Shown here: positions 6,919 through 12,670 of the stretch, one piece after another
Layout of the letters: every line of letters begins with the position of its first letter
Numbering within the stretch: the first letter of the stretch is position 1
Assembly: GCA_020718315.1 (NCBI GenBank)
Contig: DYSK01000054.1
Location: 1-12,670, forward strand
Origin: Draconibacterium orientale
GTDB taxonomy: Bacteria > Bacteroidota > Bacteroidia > Bacteroidales > UBA12170
Length of the DNA: 12,670 nt
Direction of reading: 5' to 3'
Notes under the pieces: generated by a model
What the model was told of the DNA's origin: nothing
The model's database searches: none
The model's input: only the letters and a program-made list of their open reading frames with translations
Position numbers and translations under genes: made by a program

Positions 6919-8607
6919 TTAATAGCCGGCAGCTTGTCCGTCTTTTCTCGATTCGGAAGCTCCAAAATATACTTTGTTTTTTGCATCATATTTAATAGCC
7001 TGATAACCACCATATCCACCTCTGTTGAACTGAATTGTATGGCCACGACCCATTAAGGCATTAATGGTTTCAAAACGAAATCCCGATTCCAAATTTACAA
7101 CTCCACCATCGGTCATTACCTCATCGGTTGGTTCAGAAGACCCCTCATGATAAATGCGCGGAGCATCGCCAGCGACTTGCAAATTCATACCAAAATCGAT
7201 TATATTCACTACTATCTGAACATGCCCTTGTGGCTGCATGGCACCACCCATCAAACCAAAACTGATATATGGTTTTCCGTCTTTGGTAATAAATGCAGGA
7301 ATAATTGTATGAAACGGGCGTTTATGAGGCTCGTAAACATTCATGTGGCCTTTTTTAAGCGAAAACATTTCGCCTCTGTCTTGAAGAACAAAACCCAAAT
7401 CGCCGGGAGTCATTCCAGAACCCATTCCGCGATAATTGCTTTGAATCAAAGAAACCATATTGCCATCTTTATCGGCCACTGTCATATAAATGGTATTTCC
7501 CATTTCCAATTCTCCGGCTGAATAAGTACGGGCCGATCGGGGCGTAATCAGTTTCAATCGTTCTTTCGCATACTCTTTCGAAAGAAGTTTTTCGACAGGG
7601 AAATCGTTAAAATCTGGATCGGCATAATACTTAGCCCGGTCTTCAAAAGCAAGTTTTTTAGCTTCAATAAAAAGGTGCATATATTCTTCCGATCCAAATC
7701 CCATGGAGGCAATGTCGTAATTTTCGAGAATATTCAACATCTGCAAGGCAGCTGTTCCTTGTCCATTGGGTGGCATTTCCCAAACATCATAGCCACGATA
7801 ATTTGTCGAAATTGGGTCAACCCAATCGGAATGGTGATCAATAAAATCGCGCATGCTCAAAAAGCCGCCTTGTTCCCGCACATATTTTACAATTTTTTCG
7901 GCAATCTCTCCTTTGTAAAATGCATCGCGGCCTTCTTTTGCAATGATTTCGAATGTATTGGCCAAACGTGGATTTTTAAATATTTCGCCTTTTTCGGGCG
8001 CTTTTCCATTTGGCAAAAATGTTTCTTTGAAACCCGGAAAGCGTTCCAGCGAGCGTGAATTTCCTTGCATATAAAAAGCAATTACTTCTGTTACAGGAAA
8101 TCCGTTTCTGGCATAATTGATGGCGGGCTGTAAGATGTCTTTCATCTTCATGGTGCCAAATTTTTTATGCATCTCAAACCAGCCGTCCACTGCGCCGGGA
8201 ACGGATACTGGCAAAGGTCCCAAAGCTGGGATTTTTTTGTAATTATGTTCGAGAAAATAATCCAAAGTAAGGTTGTAGGGCGAGCGTCCACTGGCATTCA
8301 GCCCGTAAAGCTTTTGAGTTTTTGCATCCCAAATAATTGCGAATAAATCTCCACCCATTCCATTTCCGGTGGGCTCAACAAGTCCTAAAACTGCATTGGC
8401 GGCAATGGCTGCGTCAATAGCATTTCCTCCAGCCTTTAAAATATCCAAGGCAACTTGTGTTGCCAGCGGCTGGCTTGTTGCTGCCATCCCGTGTTGAGCA
8501 ATTACCTCCGAACGTGTAGCCATTTGGCTACCCAATACTCTGTCTTGAGCATGCAAAACAGAAATAAGGAACAATAAGCTAAAAATAATTAAGGTTTGTT
8601 TTTTCAT
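6919..8607 (-). CDS. ggt: Gamma-glutamyltranspeptidase family hydrolase, secreted, lid-less type
   Basis: This is an N-terminal-nucleophile hydrolase of the gamma-glutamyltranspeptidase family, made as one chain and cut in front of a catalytic threonine into large and small subunits. The 562 residues begin with a signal peptide (ending LHA-Q, residue 20), so it acts in the periplasm or outside. The predicted nucleophile is Thr372 in MGNTIYMTVADKDGNMVS. Arg108 in ASGRSP fits the substrate-carboxylate arginine, Asn391 matches E. coli Asn411, and Gly454-Gly455 fit the oxyanion hole. The E. coli lid loop is missing: NVYE runs straight into PHKRPF. The Ser-Ser pair is His433-Thr434, and the E. coli Asp433 position is Glu413. 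It therefore resembles the YwrD-like branch more than classical Ggt, and the true substrate (glutathione, gamma-glutamyl peptide or another amide) is uncertain. It ends at its own terminator. Confidence 0.9.
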   Translation of the reverse strand: MKKQTLIIFSLLFLISVLHAQDRVLGSQMATRSEVIAQHGMAATSQPLATQVALDILKAGGNAIDAAIAANAVLGLVEPTGNGMGGDLFAIIWDAKTQKLYGLNASGRSPYNLTLDYFLEHNYKKIPALGPLPVSVPGAVDGWFEMHKKFGTMKMKDILQPAINYARNGFPVTEVIAFYMQGNSRSLERFPGFKETFLPNGKAPEKGEIFKNPRLANTFEIIAKEGRDAFYKGEIAEKIVKYVREQGGFLSMRDFIDHHSDWVDPISTNYRGYDVWEMPPNGQGTAALQMLNILENYDIASMGFGSEEYMHLFIEAKKLAFEDRAKYYADPDFNDFPVEKLLSKEYAKERLKLITPRSARTYSAGELEMGNTIYMTVADKDGNMVSLIQSNYRGMGSGMTPGDLGFVLQDRGEMFSLKKGHMNVYEPHKRPFHTIIPAFITKDGKPYISFGLMGGAMQPQGHVQIVVNIIDFGMNLQVAGDAPRIYHEGSSEPTDEVMTDGGVVNLESGFRFETINALMGRGHTIQFNRGGYGGYQAIKYDAKNKVYFGASESRKDGQAAGY

Positions 8608-8725
8608 GTGTTTATTATTTGTTTTTTAATGGTCAGATGTCCCAAAGGGATGCCTTTGGCAGAACTCGCACATAAACATCCCTTTGTGTGTCAATGCTTA
8701 TTTGTCGTGCTCGTTTCATGTGTTT
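8602..8725. repeat. 12-bp direct repeats flanking about 100 bp of hairpin-rich DNA at the ggt start
   Basis: TTTCATGTGTTT occurs exactly at 8602-8613 and again at 8714-8725. On the minus strand the copy is AAACACATGAAA and contains the ggt ATG, so the start codon is duplicated. The 100 bp between (8614-8713) hold inverted repeats and encode nothing convincing. The pattern resembles a target-site duplication around a small inserted palindromic element, but there are no clear terminal inverted repeats, so this is an inference. Confidence 0.5.
8642..8686. promoter_or_regulatory. Mutually exclusive hairpins in the ggt leader
   Basis: CAAAGGGATG (8643-8652) pairs perfectly with CATCCCTTTG (8677-8686) across a 24-base loop. 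The overlapping CCAAAGG (8642-8648) can pair instead with CCTTTGG (8653-8659) around a GATG tetraloop. The two structures cannot form together. They lie 35 bp before the ggt ATG and have no T run after them, so a simple terminator is unlikely. Confidence 0.45.
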
Positions 8726-8754
8726 GATTTTTGGGTAAAAGTAGAAAAAATGAT

Positions 8755-9888
8755 TCAGTCTTCGTAAAGTCCTTTTTGGAAAATGCGGTAGGTTTTGTAT
8801 ATTTTCGCATCAAATCGTTCGTACATGGCGCGCATTTTTCTATTTTCTTCCATGATTAAATGGCTGTCAAGAATTTCCATTCTCGCTTTTCGAGCCGATT
8901 CAATTACCTTCACCGCCAACAACGAAACAATTCCCTTTATTCGTAGATTTTCTTCAACGCTTCCAAGAAGTAGATTCAATTGTTTGGTTTTTTTTGCGGA
9001 GCGCAAAATATGAATAAAACCAAATGGAAAAAGTCTTCCTTTGGCTTTTTGCATACCCTGACTTATATCGGGCATCGCTACCAAAAAAGCAACAACTTCG
9101 TTTTTGGAATCCAAAACAATTTTGATAAAACGGGCATCTAGAAATGGAAGAAAACGTTCGGAAAATTCAGTAATTTCGAGCTCATCCAAAGGAGCAAAAC
9201 CATATATCTCCGTATAGGTTTTATTTAAGAGTGCAAAAACTGCGGGTATAAATGGTCGAACGGCCTTGGTTTTCGTAAATTCAAGAATTTGATATCCCGT
9301 CTTGCTCACCCGTTTGTACATGGCCTCATAAACAGGAGAAACTTCATCCGGAACATTCGCTCTGTACTGCACCAAATCTATTCTTTTAGAGTAGGTATTG
9401 CGTTCCATGTGATCGATCATAAATTGAAAGCTTGGATTCGTAACGATGATAGAAACCGGATCGTCGAAACCGCTCAGCAAAAAACCTTGTGGATCTTTGT
9501 CGGAAAAACCAATGGGACCAACAAGCTTATTCATTCCATTATTTCTTGCCCAGTTTTCGACGGCTGTTATCAATGCATCAAACACCTCTTTATCGTTGTA
9601 GGTTTCCAAAGCAAAGAAACGTGCATTTTGCTCCTTATGCACAGTGTTGTACTGAGCATTGATGATTCCCATTATACGGCCAACAATTTTTTTATTTCTT
9701 TCGGCCACCAATAAAAGAGTCTTGCAATGCGTAAAAGAATGATTTTTTTTTGCGTCAAAAACTTTTCTTTCATCAGAGATTAAAGGAGGTAGCCAGTTGG
9801 AATGACTTTTATGAATTTGAAAAGGCAAGCGAATAAACGAGTTCAAGTCGTTTTTACTTTCAACAGTACGGATTATAAGATCAGTCAT
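8755..9888 (-). CDS. GNAT-like N-acyltransferase, YghO-like
   Basis: The 377-residue protein has no signal peptide and no membrane helix. Its first half has an acyl-CoA N-acyltransferase pattern: LLLVAERNKKIVGRIMGIINAQYN, ENWARNNGMNKLVGPIGFSDKDPQGFLLSGFDDP (around residues 112-142), then PSFQFMIDHMERN. The second half repeats a GNAT-like fold (FIKIVLDSKNEVVAFLVAMPDI, LLLGSVEENLRIKGIVSLLAVKVIESARKARMEILDSHLIMEENRKMRAMYERFDAKIYKTYRIFQK). The GPI-F-S-D-x-G-L-GFD block resembles E. coli YghO. Bacterial ceramide synthase of Caulobacter is also a GNAT-superfamily protein, and Bacteroidota make sphingolipids, so N-acylation of a sphingoid base is a reasonable hypothesis, but the sequence alone does not prove it. 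The nearest genes are ggt downstream (147 bp gap) and engB upstream (185 bp gap). Confidence 0.75.
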   Translation of the reverse strand: MTDLIIRTVESKNDLNSFIRLPFQIHKSHSNWLPPLISDERKVFDAKKNHSFTHCKTLLLVAERNKKIVGRIMGIINAQYNTVHKEQNARFFALETYNDKEVFDALITAVENWARNNGMNKLVGPIGFSDKDPQGFLLSGFDDPVSIIVTNPSFQFMIDHMERNTYSKRIDLVQYRANVPDEVSPVYEAMYKRVSKTGYQILEFTKTKAVRPFIPAVFALLNKTYTEIYGFAPLDELEITEFSERFLPFLDARFIKIVLDSKNEVVAFLVAMPDISQGMQKAKGRLFPFGFIHILRSAKKTKQLNLLLGSVEENLRIKGIVSLLAVKVIESARKARMEILDSHLIMEENRKMRAMYERFDAKIYKTYRIFQKGLYED

Positions 9889-9989
9889 GGAAATTAGTTT
9901 GATTTATTTGTTTTGGCAAACGCACATATAGCAAAGTCGTCTTCTGAGAAAATTGCAACCTATTGAATTTAATTTGAATACATCAAAGC

Positions 9990-9997
9990 CAAATGTA
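9990..9997 (-). promoter_or_regulatory. Candidate -7 promoter box for the YghO-like gene
   Basis: On the minus strand TACATTTG matches the Bacteroidota primary-sigma -7 consensus TAnnTTTG exactly, about 100 bp before the ATG at 9888. No TTG is found at the usual distance upstream (GTG instead, 17 bases away), so support is partial. The rest of the 185-bp gap shows only short weak stems. Confidence 0.35.
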
Positions 9998-10073
9998 TAA
10001 ATTTTAGTTATACGCACAGCCCCTTCTAAATAGAATCTAACAATTGTGAACAAAGGAAGCAGAAAACGAGCGT

Positions 10074-10676
10074 TTATTTCTGAAAAACGCGATTTGTTTT
10101 TTCGATATAGGCTAGGATTTGATCCGTGCCCAATCCCGTTTCGGAGGAAGTAACAAATAACAAAGGCAATTCTTCCCAGCCTTCTAGCAAAAACTGCTGA
10201 TAGGATTTAAAACTTTCATCCATTTTCCGAGGCGAAAGCTTGTCGGCTTTGGTAAACACCAATACAAAAGGCATTTGATGTTCAGCAAGATTTTCGATAA
10301 AATCGAGGTCGTTTTTTTGAGGGGGCAATCGCAAATCGATCAGAACAAAGGTGGTAAGTAGATTTTTGCGAGTTTGCAAATATCCGCTTATCATTGTTTC
10401 CCATTTCGTTTTAATTTTTAACGGAATACTCGCATAGCCATAGCCGGGCAAATCGACAAGATACCATTTTTCGTCCACCAGAAAGTGGTTGATCAATTGG
10501 GTTTTACCAGGTTTTCCCGATGTTTTTGCAAGTGCATTAATTCCTGTAATTTTATTTATCAAGGAAGATTTCCCAACGTTCGATCGTCCAATAAAAGCAT
10601 ATTCCGGCTTATTGGGTTCCGGACAATTTTGATAGTAATTATTGCTTACAAGAAATTTAGCTGTTTTTACGATCAT
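10074..10676 (-). CDS. engB: Ribosome biogenesis GTPase EngB (YsxC/YihA)
   Basis: EngB is a cytoplasmic GTPase of the TrmE-Era-EngA-EngB group needed for assembly of the large ribosomal subunit, and essential in several bacteria. The 200-residue length is normal and all G motifs are visible: P-loop GRSNVGKSS (30-38), the G2 threonine in PGKTQ (Thr59), DLPGYG (75-80), TKADK (142-146) and TSSETG (176-181). The ATG lies inside the end of the glsB-like gene, with a 20-bp overlap in another frame, so it is probably translated from the same transcript. The final residues (TNRVFQK) are the usual short basic tail. No convincing terminator was found in the 185 bp that follow. The association of a ribosome-assembly GTPase with lipid genes has no obvious functional reason. 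Confidence 0.97.
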   Translation of the reverse strand: MIVKTAKFLVSNNYYQNCPEPNKPEYAFIGRSNVGKSSLINKITGINALAKTSGKPGKTQLINHFLVDEKWYLVDLPGYGYASIPLKIKTKWETMISGYLQTRKNLLTTFVLIDLRLPPQKNDLDFIENLAEHQMPFVLVFTKADKLSPRKMDESFKSYQQFLLEGWEELPLLFVTSSETGLGTDQILAYIEKTNRVFQK

Positions 10677-11649
10677 GTCGGTGCTGCCTGAAAGCCTTTA
10701 GGTTGTGCTGTATATTTTGTTGTAATTTTTGGATATAACTGTAAAAATACCGGTTCTTTTTCTTTTCGTAAATATCCTGAATAGTGATGAGCATTCCGGT
10801 TTCTTCGACACCACCAAAATGATCATTTATAGCAGTTCCAAAAGTCATCATGCTCGACGACAAATTCATATATGCATTTACCAATGGCGGAATATTTTCT
10901 TTCTGCTGCCTTACGGTGCGAACCAAAATTTTATAGTTTTCCTCATAAGTAGTTCCTACAAAAATCTTTTCGAACTCCTCGTCCGGAAATTTAGATTCGA
11001 TAGCTTGGTGAGGCCGCATCAACTCTTGAGCATCGGAAAAAAAATTTCGCAAGAAATAAAGCAAAGTATCTCGGGCATACACATCATAATCGGTGTACAT
11101 GGTCATTTTGCCATAAAGATATTTCACTTCGGGATGTTCCACCAAAAGAGCTCCCAAGCCATCCCACAAATTATCTAAAGAAAACATTCCTTTTTTAAGA
11201 TTGAAATTGGGCTGATAATTGGGTTGAACAAACGAGCGGCCAAGTTCGATGGAATGCGGCAAGTAGTCCTGAATAAATTTATCCGAAAATTTAAAAAGGC
11301 TTGTTGTAGGGCTTTTTACATCTCCATTTTCAATGGGAATTTTATTTCCACAAATAAAACGGTAACCACCAATAATTTCTTTATCGGAAGGATTCCAAAC
11401 AATCAGTTGTTTAAACGGCTTTTCGCAGTTGTCATAAAAATCCATATCCAATTCCTGACCGGTTCCTCCGCCTGCATCACGAAATGTAATCTCGCGCAAA
11501 CGAGCCACTTCTCGCATCAAATTTGGTTGATCTTCGGCGGTGAAAATATAGATTTCGTTTCCTCCATTGTTGGTATTCGTAAAAAATGTATCCTTATTTA
11601 ATTCCTTATCAAGCAATGCTCTGCTTACCTTTGGCACAATGTTTTTCAT
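10657..11649 (-). CDS. glsB: GNAT-type N-acyltransferase for amino-acid lipids (GlsB/OlsB-like)
   Basis: Proteins of this family transfer a 3-hydroxy-fatty acyl group, probably from acyl-ACP, to the amino group of an amino acid: glycine for GlsB in Bacteroides, ornithine for OlsB in proteobacteria. The ATG at 11649 gives 330 residues and is preceded by AGAAGGGA, an unusually good ribosome-binding site here; a TTG nine codons upstream is less likely. Motifs are EVARLREITFRDAGGGTGQELDMDFYD (about 47-73), KQLIVWNPSDKEIIGGYRF (80-98), SIELGRSFVQPNY (133-145), LDNLWDGLGALL (158-169) and YLYGKMTMYTDYDVYARDTL (178-196). A C-terminal extension contains PPLVNAYMNLSSSMMTFGTAIN. It starts 29 bp after the O-acyltransferase gene. 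Which amino acid is used cannot be read from the sequence; glycine is favoured by the lineage. Confidence 0.85.
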   Translation of the reverse strand: MKNIVPKVSRALLDKELNKDTFFTNTNNGGNEIYIFTAEDQPNLMREVARLREITFRDAGGGTGQELDMDFYDNCEKPFKQLIVWNPSDKEIIGGYRFICGNKIPIENGDVKSPTTSLFKFSDKFIQDYLPHSIELGRSFVQPNYQPNFNLKKGMFSLDNLWDGLGALLVEHPEVKYLYGKMTMYTDYDVYARDTLLYFLRNFFSDAQELMRPHQAIESKFPDEEFEKIFVGTTYEENYKILVRTVRQQKENIPPLVNAYMNLSSSMMTFGTAINDHFGGVEETGMLITIQDIYEKKKNRYFYSYIQKLQQNIQHNLKAFRQHRHDRKNS

Positions 11650-11678
11650 AAAATTCCCTTCTCTAAAATCACCCAAAA

Positions 11679-12515
11679 TTACCGCATGGCGTAAACCTGC
11701 TGCTTAACCATATCGGCCCATTCAATATCTTTCTTTGTTCTGTCAAAAGTTTGATATGAAATTGGCCGGCCAAATTTAATTTTTATTTCGTTCCCATCTT
11801 GTTTAAACATTTCGTCGGCTAAATAAAGCATTTCGATGTTTATTTTTATACCCAAACGTTGGCGCCAATTGGCCAATTGGTAAAAAAAATCGGAATTCTC
11901 TCCCTCAATATAAACGGGAATTACATCGCGAAAATAATCTCTGGATTTCCGAATAAAAGTTTTTTTCCATTCTAAATCCTCCACTATTCCCTTTTTCTTT
12001 CGCGAAACCAAGCCTGCTGGAAAATACAACATCAAAACATTTGACGAAAATGCTTCATCTATGATACGTGCATTTTCAATGTTGCTTCCATGTTTATTCA
12101 CAGGGATAAATAAAGGTTTAAGATTGGGCAAATTCATGAGTAAATCATTGACCGGAAAAATGATGTCTTTCCTAATTTTTCCAACAACATCCATGAGTGC
12201 TAAACCGTCCAAACTACCAATTGGATGATTGGCCGAAATGATATATTTTTTTGTGAGATCGATAAATTCCAATCCATCCACTTTTAGTTTCACATGGAAT
12301 TCGTCCAAAACAGCCTTTACAAAATCAAGGCCAATCTTATCTTGATGAATCCGTAAAAAATTATTCACATAATCTTGATGGACAATTTTTTTCAGATAAG
12401 AAATAATAAATTTTGGTGTATATTTTAGTGCCCGCTTACTCTTCGAGGCAATGATCCGCTCAACATCAATAAATTCCGAATGCCCGTTTTCTGTGCTTCC
12501 CATATTTTTTTGCAT
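11679..12515 (-). CDS. glsA: PlsC-type O-acyltransferase for amino-acid lipids (GlsA/OlsA-like)
   Basis: This would add the second, ester-linked fatty acid to the hydroxyl of the N-acylated amino acid made by the neighbouring GNAT protein. The 278-residue product has a PlsC acyltransferase domain. The catalytic block is SANHPIGSLDGLALMD (94-109), in which His97 and Asp103 are separated by five residues, not the canonical four; as I recall this spacing is normal in the OlsA/GlsA branch. The glycerophosphate-binding block is represented by FPAGLVSRKKKG (165-176) instead of FPEGTRS. The later VIPVYIEGENSDF (198-210) matches block IV. There is no long membrane helix, so the protein is probably peripheral at the cytoplasmic membrane. 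A second ATG at 12503 is possible. It is the first gene of the glsA-glsB-engB run; the 155 bp upstream show no gene and no clear promoter. Confidence 0.85.
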   Translation of the reverse strand: MQKNMGSTENGHSEFIDVERIIASKSKRALKYTPKFIISYLKKIVHQDYVNNFLRIHQDKIGLDFVKAVLDEFHVKLKVDGLEFIDLTKKYIISANHPIGSLDGLALMDVVGKIRKDIIFPVNDLLMNLPNLKPLFIPVNKHGSNIENARIIDEAFSSNVLMLYFPAGLVSRKKKGIVEDLEWKKTFIRKSRDYFRDVIPVYIEGENSDFFYQLANWRQRLGIKINIEMLYLADEMFKQDGNEIKIKFGRPISYQTFDRTKKDIEWADMVKQQVYAMR

Positions 12516-12670
12516 ATAGCCGTCAAAAATAATGAATTATTCCCAAACATTTAAATTATCCCTGTATTTCAATTGGAATTGATAAGTTATAAACAGAATC
12601 ACTTTTATCCCACCCGAACTATATATTCTATTTTATTGAAGACAAAATATTCGCCCAGACTGATTTCATA

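Noticed and set aside
8636..8719. A 28-codon minus-strand frame from the duplicated upstream ATG in the ggt leader.
   Set aside because: It exists only because the 12-mer with ATG is duplicated, it crosses the hairpins, and it resembles no known leader peptide. It is kept as part of the repeat finding, not as a gene.
10025..10036. TTCTA/TAGAA stem after engB as a terminator.
   Set aside because: Only five pairs with a 2-base loop and no T run on the minus strand.
11650..11676. TTG start extending the GlsB-like protein by nine residues.
   Set aside because: The ATG at 11649 is preceded by a purine-rich AGAAGGGA and gives a normal family start; the extension has no family support.
12524..12531. 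TATTTTTG on the minus strand, a match to TAnnTTTG, as promoter of the glsA-like gene.
   Set aside because: It lies only 9 bases before the ATG and has no TTG at the right spacing; in AT-rich DNA this is likely chance.

Overview
The window reads as ordinary chromosomal DNA of a member of the Bacteroidota, probably Bacteroidales or Marinilabiliales. Reasons: AT-rich DNA, almost no Shine-Dalgarno sequences before starts, a LemA-TPM-TPM cluster, a GRGC-type ribonuclease HII, a SPOR-tailed CAP protein, and a GlsA/GlsB-like acyltransferase pair of the kind that makes glycine lipids in Bacteroides. There is no tRNA, rRNA, CRISPR array, integrase or transposase. No stretch longer than 300 bases lacks a gene.

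Layout. Bases 2-1082 (+): the 3' end of a multi-pass membrane protein overlapping rnhB by 8 bp. Bases 1266-1835 (+): a secreted YceI-family protein, ending at a hairpin (1870-1902) that can serve both strands. Everything to the right is on the minus strand. Bases 1992-4741 form a compact run read lemA, TPM protein 2, TPM protein 1, CAP/SPOR protein. Next upstream is htpG (4840-6747), closed by a clear terminator at 4777-4832. Then comes a secreted gamma-glutamyltranspeptidase-like enzyme (6919-8607) with its own terminator at 6873-6902, and a YghO-like N-acyltransferase (8755-9888). The right end is a tight three-gene run, glsA-like, glsB-like, engB (12515 down to 10074). Bases 12516-12670 hold the glsA leader and part of its promoter region; no gene is visible there.

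Functional themes. The minus-strand right half is rich in membrane-lipid acyltransferases: a PlsC-type O-acyltransferase and a GNAT-type N-acyltransferase that together would make an N,O-diacylated amino-acid lipid, plus a second, unrelated-looking GNAT N-acyltransferase that might act on sphingoid bases. The left half is dominated by envelope proteins (YceI, LemA, two TPM proteins, CAP/SPOR).

The most unusual DNA feature is at the ggt start. A perfect 12-bp direct repeat that includes the ATG flanks about 100 bp holding two competing hairpins, as if a small palindromic element had inserted and duplicated the start codon. The ggt-like enzyme also differs from the classical E. coli enzyme: it lacks the lid loop and has changed substrate-binding residues. 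I saw no clear new multi-gene defence or mobile system.
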